Positions 1 through 8,250 of a DNA stretch of 23,429 nucleotides are shown in pieces (position 1 is the stretch's first letter; the number at the start of each line of letters is the position of its first letter). The notes under the pieces were generated by a model. The model did not search any database, was not told where the DNA came from, and worked only from the letters and a program-made list of their open reading frames with translations. This stretch comes from Nymphaea colorata (lineage: Eukaryota; Streptophyta; Magnoliopsida; Nymphaeales; Nymphaeaceae), in the NCBI RefSeq assembly GCF_008831285.2, contig NW_022204606.1, forward strand, positions 1 to 23,429, written 5' to 3'. Position numbers and translations under genes: made by a program.

Positions 1-907
1 TTAATTGAATGTGCGTAACCATTGTTACAACGTATAGAATGACTTAGTGCTTGAAAAAGAAAGTCCGTTTGAAATGAATGAGAGTCAAGTCACTATATTG
101 GTCCCTTATAGTTAATCTAATGTATTTCACTTGTTATTACATCTATAATGAATGATTTAAATGGTTGAAATCACAAGTTTATATGGATACAAATGGTTGA
201 AGTCACTATATTTGACACGTGTAGTTAGTCCGATGAGTTGAATTTGTTGTTACATCTATAGGGAACGTTCTAAAGGATTGAAATCACATGTTCGTACGAA
301 TACAAGTGAGATTTAAGTATTCATATAATCATGCATACTAATTGAATGTGTTTAACTTGTTGTACGTCTATAATAAATGATTTAGTAGATTGAAATCACA
401 ATTGTGCGAAAATGAATGAGATTCGAGGATCATTGGTGTCTTGTAGTTAACCTATTGGTTTCACTTGTTATTACATCTTGATCAATGATTTAAATGATTA
501 AAACTTACAAGTTTGTATGGATATAAAGGAGACCTATGCATTAGTTTGATCCCTTGTAGTTAGTTCAATAAGTTGAACTAGTTCTTACATCTATGGTGAT
601 CGATGTAAGGAATTGAAATCACAAGTCGTATCAATACGAGTGGGATTTAAGTGATTCATTTTATCACACATACGTAATTGAATGTGCTTAACTTGTTGTT
701 ACGTCTATATTAAATGATTTAGTAGATTAAAATCATAGGTTTGTATGAAAATGAATGATATTGGAGTGATTCATTTGGTGTCTTGTAAGTAACCTAATGT
801 GTTCACTTGTTAATAATTGACATATTATGTTATTACATATAATTGATCACTTGTATTTAATTGAATGTGCGTGACCATTTCTTACTTACGTATAGAATGA
901 CCTAGTG
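1..907 (+). repeat. HOR copy 0, partial (end of c3 and c4)
   Basis: The window opens inside the BA' unit of cassette c3, then runs through D, E and cassette c4 (A, B, C, A, BA'). The matching part of the reference copy (5896-6860) is 965 bp, so about 58 bases are missing here. Many are single-base losses, for example tagtgcttg for tagtggcttg near 46-54. A larger scrambled loss lies at about 800-840 inside BA'. The density of losses near the window start suggests a poorly polished contig end rather than real divergence. Confidence 0.85.
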
Positions 908-2275
908 GCTTTGATACCAGAAGTTCGTTTGGAATACATATATAATGAATGATTTAAATGATTGAAATCACATGTTCATGTGGATACAAACGCGTGTAGT
1001 AGTCCGATGAGTTGAATTTATTGTTACAACTATAGTGCACGATCTAAATGATTGAAATCACAAGTTCGTATCAATACAAGTGCGATTTAAGTGATTCAAA
1101 TGATCACACATACTTAATTGAATGTGCTTAACTTGTTGTTACATCCATATTGCTAGATTAAGTGAATTCAAATCACAAGTTTGTGTGAAAATAAATGAGA
1201 TTTGAGTGATTCATTTGGTGTCTTATAATTAACCTAATGTGTTTCACTCGTTATGACATCTATGATCAACGATTTAAACGATAAAAACTCACAAGTTTAT
1301 ATGGATGTAAAGGAGACCTATGGATTAGTTTAGTTTGATCCCTTGTAGTTTGTTCAATAAGTTGAACATGTTGTTACATCTCATTCATTTGTATCCATAC
1401 GCACACTAAATCACTCGTCTCATACGAGTGAGATTTAAGTGATTCATTTGATCACGCATACTTAATTGAATGTGCTTAACTTGTTGTTACGTCTATATTA
1501 AATGATTTAGTATATTGAAATCATAGGTTTGTATGGAAATGAATGAGATTTGAGTGATTCATTTGGTGTCTTGTAGGTAACCTAATATGTTTCACTTGTT
1601 ATTACATATATTTGATCACATATATTTAATTGAGAGATTAAATGATTCATTTTCACTTGTTATTACATATATTTGATCAATATATTTAATTGAGTGTGCG
1701 TAGCCATTTGTTACATACGTATAGAATGACTTAGTGGCTTGAAATAAGAAGTTCGTTTGGAAATGAATGAGAGTCAGGTCATTAAGTTGGTCCCTTACAG
1801 TTAATCTAGTGTATTTCACTTGTTATTACATCTATAATGAATGATTTAAATGATTGAAATCGCAAGTTCATATGGATACAAATGGGATCTATGCATTACT
1901 TTGAATGCGTGTAATTAGTCCGATGAGTTGAATTTGTTGTTACATCTATAGTGAACGATCTAAAGGATTGAAATCACGCGTTCGTACCAATACAAGTGAG
2001 ATTTAAATGATTCATATGATCATGCATGCTTAATTGAATGTGTTTAACTTGTTGTTACATCTATATTAAATGATTTAGTAGATCGAAATCACAAGTTTGT
2101 ATGAAAATGAATGAGATTCGAGTGATTCATTTGGTGTCTTATGGTTTACCTAATGTGTTTCACTAGTTGTTACATTTATAATGATTCTTAATACGGATGT
2201 CCTTAACAAGTGATTCATTTGGTGTCATATAGTTAACCTAATGTGTTTCACTTGTAATTTAATTGAATGTGCTTA

Positions 2276-2456
2276 ACAAGTGAATTAGGTTAACAATAGG
2301 GCACCAAATGAATCACTCAAATCTCATTCATTTTCATGCAAGCCTGTGATTTCAATCTACTAAATCATTTAACATGGATATAACAATAAGTCAAGTACAT
2401 TCAATAAAGTATGCGTGATCATATGAATCACTTAAATCTGACTCGTATTGGTACGA
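2276..2456 (-). repeat. Inverted 181-bp satellite segment, copy 1
   Basis: Read on the minus strand this is the last 5/6 of an A monomer followed by about 2/3 of a B monomer (starting tcgtaccaatacgagtcag). It lies in c2 between A-like sequence ending gtgcttaac and the E tail ctatagtgcacg. It is the reverse of all surrounding units. Confidence 0.93.
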
Positions 2457-3360
2457 CTATAGTGCACGATCTAAAGGATTGAAATACAAGTTCGTATCAA
2501 TACAAGTGCGATTTAAGTGATTCAAATGATCACACATACTTAATTGAATGTGCTTAACTTATTGTTACATCCATGTTGCTTGATTAAGTGAACTGAAATC
2601 ACAAGTTTGTATGAAAATGAATGTGATTCGAGTGATTCATTTGGTGTCTTATAGTTAACCTAACGTGTTTCACATGTTATTACATCCATGATCAATGATT
2701 TAAATAATTAAAACTCACAAGTTTATATGGATATAAAGGAGACCTATGCATTAGTTTGATCCTTTCTAGTTTGTACGATAAGTTGAACATGTTGTTACAT
2801 CTATAGTGATCGATGCACAAGTTCACATCAATACGAGTGGGATTTAAGTGATTCAATTGATCACGCATATTTAATTGAATGTACTTAACTTGTTGTTACG
2901 TTTATATTAAATGATTTAGTAAATTCAAATCATAGGTTTATATGAAAATGAATGGGATTCGAGTGATTCATTTGGTGTCTTACAGGTAACTTAATGTGTT
3001 TCACTTGTTATTACATACATTTGATCACTTATGTTTAATCGAGAGATTATGTGATTCATTTTTACTTGTTCTTACATACATTTGATAACTTATATTTAAT
3101 TGAATGTGCGTAACCATTTGTTACATACGTATAGAATGACTTAGTGGCTTGAAAAAAGAAGTCCGTTTGGAAATGAATGAGAGTCAAGTCACTATATTGG
3201 TCCCTTATAGTTAATCTAATGTATTTCACTTGTTATTACATCTATAATGAATGATTTAAATGGTTGAAATCACAAGTTTATATGGATACAAATGGTTGAA
3301 GTCACTATATTTGTACACGTGTAGTTAGTCCGATGAGTTGAATTTGTTGTTACATCTATA

Positions 3361-3600
3361 GGAACGTTCTAAAGGATTGAAATCACATGTTCGTACGAAT
3401 ACAAGTGAGATTTAAGTGATTCATATAATCATGCATACTTAATTGAATGTGTTAACTTGTTGTTACGTCTATATAAATGATTAGTAGATTAAATCACAAG
3501 TTTGTGAAAATGAATGAATTGAGTGATTCATTTGGTGTCTTGTAGTAACCTAATGTGTTTCACTTGTTATTACATATATTTGATCACTTATATTTAATGA
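3361..3600. other. Hybrid consensus stretch, likely assembly collapse
   Basis: Here the first and last A-B regions of c4 appear merged. The missing single bases fall on positions where the two parents differ. For example, one parent has tttgtgcgaaaatg and the other tttgtatgaaaatg, while the window has tttgtgaaaatg. Likewise ctataataaatg and ctatattaaatg become ctatataaatg. The region joins units that are three monomers apart in the reference. Confidence 0.8.
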
Positions 3601-4177
3601 GAGATTAAGTGATTCATTTTCACTTGTTATTACATATAATTGATCACTTGTATTTAATTGAATGTGCGTGACCATTTCTTACTTACGTATAGAATGACCT
3701 AGTGGCTTTGATACCAGAAGTTCGTTTGGAATACATATATAATGAATGATTTAAATGATTGAAATCACATGTTCATGTGGATACAAACGCGTGTAGTTAG
3801 TCCGATGAGTTGAATTTATTGTTACAACTATAGTGCACGATCTAAATGATTGAAATCACAAGTTCGTATCAATACAAGTGCGATTTAAGTGATTCAAATG
3901 ATCACACATACTTAATTGAATGTGCTTAACTTGTTGTTACATCCATATTGCTAGATTAAGTGAATTCAAATCACAAGTTTGTGTGAAAATAAATGAGATT
4001 TGAGTGATTCATTTGGTGTCTTATAATTAACCTAATGTGTTTCACTCGTTATGACATCTATGATCAACGATTTAAACGATAAAAACTCACAAGTTTATAT
4101 GGATGTAAAGGAGACCTATGGATTAGTTTAGTTTGATCCCTTGTAGTTTGTTCAATAAGTTGAACATGTTGTTACAT

Positions 4178-4230
4178 CTCATTCATTTGTATCCATACGC
4201 ACACTAAATCACTCGTCTCAATACGAGTGA
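4178..4230. repeat. Small inverted filler and 8-bp stem hairpin in c1 (reference copy)
   Basis: Between the C and A monomers of c1 about 39 bp (4178-4216) read on the minus strand as a satellite fragment (gtatggatacaaatgaatga). Its right end forms a perfect 8-bp stem, tcactcgt / acgagtga, around the loop ctcaat (4209-4230). The same stem is at 1411-1431 (loop one base shorter), 7365-7386, 9058-9079, 12154-12175, 15294-15315 and 20615-20636. It marks a second, independent inversion event fixed in the HOR. Confidence 0.85.
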
Positions 4231-4650
4231 GATTTAAGTGATTCATTTGATCACGCATACTTAATTGAATGTGCTTAACTTGTTGTTACGTCTATATTAA
4301 ATGATTTAGTATATTGAAATCATAGGTTTGTATGGAAATGAATGAGATTTGAGTGATTCATTTGGTGTCTTGTAGGTAACCTAATATGTTTCACTTGTTA
4401 TTACATATATTTGATCACATATATTTAATTGAGAGATTAAATGATTCATTTTCACTTGTTATTACATATATTTGATCAATATATTTAATTGAGTGTGCGT
4501 AGCCATTTGTTACATACGTATAGAATGACTTAGTGGCTTGAAATAAGAAGTTCGTTTGGAAATGAATGAGAGTCAGGTCATTAAGTTGGTCCCTTACAGT
4601 TAATCTAGTGTATTTCACTTGTTATTACATCTATAATGAATGATTTAAAT

Positions 4651-4764
4651 GATTGAAATCGCAAGTTCATATGGATACAAATGGGATCTATGCATTACTT
4701 TGAATGCGTGTAATTAGTCCGATGAGTTGAATTTGTTGTTACATCTATAGTGAACGATCTAAAG
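4651..4764 (+). repeat. Monomer type E, representative (114 bp)
   Basis: E opens with gattgaaatcgcaagttc, contains gtaattagtccgatgag, and closes with gtgaacgatctaaag. In c3 it is altered in the first half, in c4 it lacks about 24 bp, and in c2 only its last 20 bp remain. Confidence 0.85.
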
Positions 4765-5007
4765 GATTGAAATCACGCGTTCGTACCAATACAAGTGAGA
4801 TTTAAATGATTCATATGATCATGCATGCTTAATTGAATGTGTTTAACTTGTTGTTACATCTATATTAAATGATTTAGTAGATCGAAATCACAAGTTTGTA
4901 TGAAAATGAATGAGATTCGAGTGATTCATTTGGTGTCTTATGGTTTACCTAATGTGTTTCACTAGTTGTTACATTTATAATGATTCTTAATACGGATGTC
5001 CTTAACA

Positions 5008-5116
5008 AGTGATTCATTTGGTGTCATATAGTTAACCTAATGTGTTTCACTTGTAATTTAATTGAATGTGCTTAACAAGTGAATTAGGTTAACAATAGGG
5101 CACCAAATGAATCACT
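5008..5116. repeat. Long imperfect hairpin in c2 (reference copy)
   Basis: The left arm 5008-5054 (from agtgattcatttggtg to ttcacttgt) is the reverse complement of the right arm 5075-5116, apart from a 4-base gap (tgtg) and a few mismatches around the middle. The loop is about 20 bp. The first 16 bases of the left arm pair perfectly. The hairpin exists because the inverted segment starts next to a plus-strand B fragment. Equivalent hairpins are at 2209-2317, 9857-9965 and 12953-13061, and with more mismatches in the right-hand copies. Confidence 0.88.
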
Positions 5117-5255
5117 CAAATCTCATTCATTTTCATGCAAGCCTGTGATTTCAATCTACTAAATCATTTAACATGGATATAACAATAAGTCAAGTACATT
5201 CAATAAAGTATGCGTGATCATATGAATCACTTAAATCTGACTCGTATTGGTACGA
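5075..5255 (-). repeat. Inverted 181-bp satellite segment, copy 2 (reference)
   Basis: The reverse complement gives A-type landmarks (aatgatttagta) followed by B-type landmarks (gaaaatgaatgagatttg, tgattcatttggtg, gttaacctaa). Neighbouring units on both sides are in the plus orientation, so this is a true internal inversion within the HOR. Confidence 0.94.
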
Positions 5256-5275
5256 CTATAGTGCACGATCTAAAG

Positions 5276-6175
5276 GATTGAAATTACAAGTTCGTATCAA
5301 TACAAGTGCGATTTAAGTGATTCAAATGATCACACATACTTAATTGAATGTGCTTAACTTATTGTTACATCCATGTTGCTTGATTAAGTGAACTGAAATC
5401 ACAAGTTTGTATGAAAATGAATGTGATTCGAGTGATTCATTTGGTGTCTTATAGTTAACCTAACGTGTTTCACATGTTATTACATCCATGATCAATGATT
5501 TAAATAATTAAAACTCACAAGTTTATATGGATATAAAGGAGACCTATGCATTAGTTTGATCCTTTCTAGTTTGTACGATAAGTTGAACATGTTGTTACAT
5601 CTATAGTGATCGATGCACAAGTTCACATCAATACGAGTGGGATTTAAGTGATTCAATTGATCACGCATATTTAATTGAATGTACTTAACTTGTTGTTACG
5701 TTTATATTAAATGATTTAGTAAATTCAAATCATAGGTTTATATGAAAATGAATGGGATTCGAGTGATTCATTTGGTGTCTTACAGGTAACTTAATGTGTT
5801 TCACTTGTTATTACATACATTTGATCACTTATGTTTAATCGAGAGATTATGTGATTCATTTTTACTTGTTCTTACATACATTTGATAACTTATATTTAAT
5901 TGAATGTGCGTAACCATTTGTTACATACGTATAGAATGACTTAGTGGCTTGAAAAAAGAAGTCCGTTTGGAAATGAATGAGAGTCAAGTCACTATATTGG
6001 TCCCTTATAGTTAATCTAATGTATTTCACTTGTTATTACATCTATAATGAATGATTTAAATGGTTGAAATCACAAGTTTATATGGATACAAATGGTTGAA
6101 GTCACTATATTTGTACACGTGTAGTTAGTCCGATGAGTTGAATTTGTTGTTACATCTATAGGGAACGTTCTAAAG
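5276..6175 (+). repeat. Cassette c3 (A-B-CA-BA'-D-E), 900 bp
   Basis: Units are A 5276-5389, B 5390-5505, C+A 5506-5721, BA' 5722-5946, D 5947-6061 and E 6062-6175. The C+A pair is 216 bp instead of about 230, because about 14 bases at the monomer boundary (after gatcgatg) are missing. E differs from its c1 partner around gttgaagtcactatattt and contains the 10-bp palindrome tacacgtgta at 6114-6123. Confidence 0.9.
5947..6061 (+). repeat. Monomer type D, representative (115 bp)
   Basis: D opens with gcttgaaaaaagaagtccg and contains gaatgagagtcaagtcac, ttggtcccttatag and tgtatttcacttg. It closes with aatgaatgatttaaat. It is preceded by the palindromic atacgtat in the last part of BA'. The c4 version is reduced to 52 bp by an internal deletion of about 63 bp. 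Confidence 0.85.
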
Positions 6176-6290
6176 GATTGAAATCACATGTTCGTACGAA
6201 TACAAGTGAGATTTAAGTGATTCATATAATCATGCATACTTAATTGAATGTGTTTAACTTGTTGTTACGTCTATAATAAATGATTTAGTA
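6176..6290 (+). repeat. Monomer type A, representative (115 bp)
   Basis: A opens with gattgaaatcacatg, has the signature tgattcat followed by a gatcacgcatac-like core (here aatcatgcatac) and ttaattgaatgtg, and closes with aatgatttagta. By hand alignment the A and B consensus sequences agree at about 87 of 115 positions. The same type appears twice per cassette and makes up the greater part of the inverted segments. Confidence 0.88.
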
Positions 6291-6405
6291 GATTGAAATC
6301 ACAAGTTTGTGCGAAAATGAATGAGATTCGAGTGATTCATTTGGTGTCTTGTAGTTAACCTATTGTGTTTCACTTGTTATTACATCTTTGATCAATGATT
6401 TAAAT
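6291..6405 (+). repeat. Monomer type B, representative (115 bp)
   Basis: B opens with gattgaaatcacaag and has the signatures gaaaatgaatgagattcg, tgattcatttggtgtctt and gttaacctattgtgtttc. It closes with gatcaatgatttaaat. It follows A in almost every cassette, so A-B acts as a dimer. Confidence 0.88.
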
Positions 6406-6519
6406 GATTAAAACTTACAAGTTTGTATGGATATAAAGGAGACCTATGCATTAGTTTGATCCCTTGTAGTTAGTTCAATAAGTTGAACTAGTTCTTACAT
6501 CTATGGTGATCGATGTAAG
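6406..6519 (+). repeat. Monomer type C, representative (114 bp)
   Basis: C opens with gattaaaacttacaag, has one extra base in the opening motif compared with A and B, and carries the signatures ggatataaaggagacctatg and caataagttgaac. It ends with gatcgatgtaag. It is more diverged from A and B but lines up with them over the ends and the gttcttacatctat stretch. Confidence 0.85.
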
Positions 6520-6635
6520 GAATTGAAATCACAAGTTCGTATCAATACGAGTGGGATTTAAGTGATTCATTTTATCACACATACGTAATTGAATGTGCTT
6601 AACTTGTTGTTACGTCTATATTAAATGATTTAGTA

Positions 6636-6860
6636 GATTAAAATCATAGGTTTGTATGAAAATGAATGATATTGGAGTGATTCATTTGGTGTCTTGTAAG
6701 TAACCTAATGTGTTTCACTTGTTATTACATATATTTGATCACTTATATTTAATTGAGAGATTAAGTGATTCATTTTCACTTGTTATTACATATAATTGAT
6801 CACTTGTATTTAATTGAATGTGCGTGACCATTTCTTACTTACGTATAGAATGACCTAGTG
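6636..6860 (+). repeat. Composite BA' unit with internal 61-bp duplication
   Basis: This 225-bp unit starts as B (gattaaaatcatagg) and ends as a modified A (tgtgcgtgaccatttc, then acgtatagaatgacctagtg). In the middle, tcacttgttattacatat occurs twice with starts at 6715 and 6776, a 61-bp offset. The structure suggests that a B monomer and an A monomer were fused with a short internal tandem duplication. It is kept in c1, c3 and c4. Confidence 0.85.
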
Positions 6861-7003
6861 GCTTTGATACCAGAAGTTCGTTTGGAATACATATATAATG
6901 AATGATTTAAATGATTGAAATCACATGTTCATGTGGATACAAACGCGTGTAGTTAGTCCGATGAGTTGAATTTATTGTTACAACTATAGTGCACGATCTA
7001 AAT
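6861..7003 (+). repeat. Shortened D and E that close c4 (period landmark)
   Basis: D is cut to 52 bp (6861-6912: gctttgatacc, then gtttggaa joined directly to tacatatataatgaatg) and E to 91 bp (6913-7003; the stretch between gatacaaa and cgcgtgtag is missing). These deletions are in every c4 copy, so they arose before the HOR was amplified. Confidence 0.88.
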
Positions 7004-7489
7004 GATTGAAATCACAAGTTCGTATCAATACAAGTGCGATTTAAGTGATTCAAATGATCACACATACTTAATTGAATGTGCTTAACTTGTTGTTACATCC
7101 ATATTGCTAGATTAAGTGAATTCAAATCACAAGTTTGTGTGAAAATAAATGAGATTTGAGTGATTCATTTGGTGTCTTATAATTAACCTAATGTGTTTCA
7201 CTCGTTATGACATCTATGATCAACGATTTAAACGATAAAAACTCACAAGTTTATATGGATGTAAAGGAGACCTATGGATTAGTTTAGTTTGATCCCTTGT
7301 AGTTTGTTCAATAAGTTGAACATGTTGTTACATCTCATTCATTTGTATCCATACGCACACTAAATCACTCGTCTCAATACGAGTGAGATTTAAGTGATTC
7401 ATTTGATCACGCATACTTAATTGAATGTGCTTAACTTGTTGTTACGTCTATATTAAATGATTTAGTATATTGAAATCATAGGTTTGTAT

Positions 7490-8250
7490 GAAATGAATGA
7501 GATTTGAGTGATTCATTTGGTGTCTTGTAGGTAACCTAATATGTTTCACTTGTTATTACATATATTTGATCACTATATTTAATTGAGAGATTAATGATTC
7601 ATTTTCACTTGTTATTACATATATTTGATCAATATATTTAATTGATGTGCGTACCATTTTTACATACGTATAGAATGACTTAGTGGCTTGAATAAGAAGT
7701 TCGTTTGGAATGAATGAGAGTCAGTCATAATTGGTCCTTAAGTAATCTATGTATTTCACTGTATTACATCTATAATGAATGATTTAAATGATTGAAATCA
7801 CAAGTTCATATGGATACAAATGGATCATATTGACGTGTAGTTAGTCCGATGAGTTGAATTTTTGTTACATCTATAGTGAACGATCTAAAGGATTGAAATC
7901 ACAGTTCGTACAATACAAGTGAGATTTAAGTGATTCAATGATCATGCATACTTAATTGAATGTGTTTAACTTGTTGTTACATCTATATTAATGATTTAGT
8001 GATTGAAATCACAAGTTTGTGTGAAAATAATGAGATTCGAGTGATTCATTTGGTGTCTTGTAGTTAACCTATGTGTTTCACTGTTATACATCTTGATCAA
8101 TGATTTAAATGATAAAACTACAAGTTTTATGGATTAAAGGAGACCTATGCATTAGTTTGATCCCTTGTAGTTGTTCAATAAGTTGAACTGTTCTTACATC
8201 TATTGATCATGTAAGAATTGAAATCACAGTTCGTATCAATACGAGTGGAT
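7490..8250. other. Hybrid consensus stretch, likely assembly collapse of c1 with c3/c4
   Basis: This stretch of about 760 bp has about 52 net single-base losses. Many are at columns where c1 and c3 or c4 differ: gagagattaaatg and gagagattaagtg give gagagattaatg, and gatcacatatat and gatcacttatat give gatcactatat. Outside it the sequence is clean on both sides. It sits exactly where c2 and c3 are missing from HOR copy 3. Confidence 0.85.

Larger units (their letters stand above)
908..3704 (+). repeat. HOR copy 1, three monomers missing in c4
   Basis: This copy is nearly identical to copy 2 from its start to about 3360, including the inverted segment at 2276-2456. It is 2797 bp long instead of 3156. 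The shortfall of 359 bases is explained by loss of one C-A-B block in cassette c4 (345 bp in the reference) plus about 14 single-base losses, most of them in 3361-3600. The single-base losses around the join fall where the merged units differ (see the entry at 3361-3600). Confidence 0.9.
3848..4764 (+). repeat. Cassette c1 (A-B-CA-BA'-D-E), 917 bp
   Basis: In the reference HOR the units are A 3848-3961, B 3962-4077, C+A 4078-4311, BA' 4312-4535, D 4536-4650 and E 4651-4764. The C-to-A transition is replaced by an inverted filler of about 39 bp without much change in length, so C+A is 234 bp, close to two monomers. The BA'-D part of this cassette is what gives the repeated 67-residue minus-strand open frame, for example at 4415-4618. 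Confidence 0.9.
4765..5275 (+). repeat. Cassette c2, rearranged (A, B, inverted BA, E tail), 511 bp
   Basis: A full A monomer (4765-4879) and most of a B monomer (from 4880) are followed by a short unusual bridge containing cttaatacggatgtcc, a second B-like piece, about 20 bp of A-like sequence, and then the 181-bp inverted segment (5075-5255). It ends with only the last 20 bases of an E monomer (ctatagtgcacgatctaaag). The missing C, A, BA', D and most of E, together with the inversion, suggest one complex fold-back or template-switch event that was then amplified with the HOR. Confidence 0.88.
3705..6860 (+). repeat. HOR copy 2, complete 3156-bp reference unit
   Basis: This is the only uninterrupted copy and is used as reference. 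In order it holds the truncated D (3705-3756) and truncated E (3757-3847) that end the previous c4, then c1 (3848-4764), c2 (4765-5275), c3 (5276-6175) and c4 from 6176. It carries one 181-bp inverted segment (5075-5255) and one small inverted filler (about 4178-4216). Its length equals about 27.4 monomers of 115 bp. Confidence 0.95.
6176..7003 (+). repeat. Cassette c4 (A-B-C-A-BA'-short D-short E), 828 bp
   Basis: Units are A 6176-6290, B 6291-6405, C 6406-6519, A 6520-6635 and BA' 6636-6860, then a D cut to 52 bp (6861-6912) and an E cut to 91 bp (6913-7003). The A, B and C units here are the cleanest for defining the 115-bp monomer. The two shortened units give the array its best period landmark, gctttgatacc. 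Confidence 0.9.

Noticed and set aside
4100-4115. Shine-Dalgarno-like ggaga followed by atg (aaaggagacctatg) in C monomers.
   Set aside because: It occurs in every C monomer and no open frame of useful length follows. The window is a eukaryotic-type satellite.
4209-4230. Hairpin tcactcgt-ctcaat-acgagtga considered as a transcription terminator.
   Set aside because: No gene lies upstream, there is no T-run after the stem, and it is a by-product of the c1 micro-inversion repeated with the HOR.
4415-4618. Minus-strand 67-codon open frame, identical or nearly so at 1616-1819, 4415-4618, 9264-9467, 12360-12563, 16391-16594 and 20821-21024, and a 78-codon version at 15464-15700.
   Set aside because: It lies across the BA'-D-(E) units of cassette c1, recurs only because the HOR recurs, and changes length when the repeat has an indel. 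The homologous c3 and c4 units do not give the same open frame. There is no protein family I recognise and no gene-like context. It is a chance frame in a satellite.
4700-4730. gtccgatgag stretch in E monomers considered as a CENP-B box.
   Set aside because: It does not match the spacing and core of the CENP-B box consensus (NTTCGNNNNANNCGGGN).
5008-5255. Inverted repeat considered as the terminal repeats of a MITE or other DNA transposon.
   Set aside because: Both arms and the inverted body are the satellite's own A and B monomers, no target-site duplication was seen, and there is no foreign internal sequence. An internal inversion explains it better.
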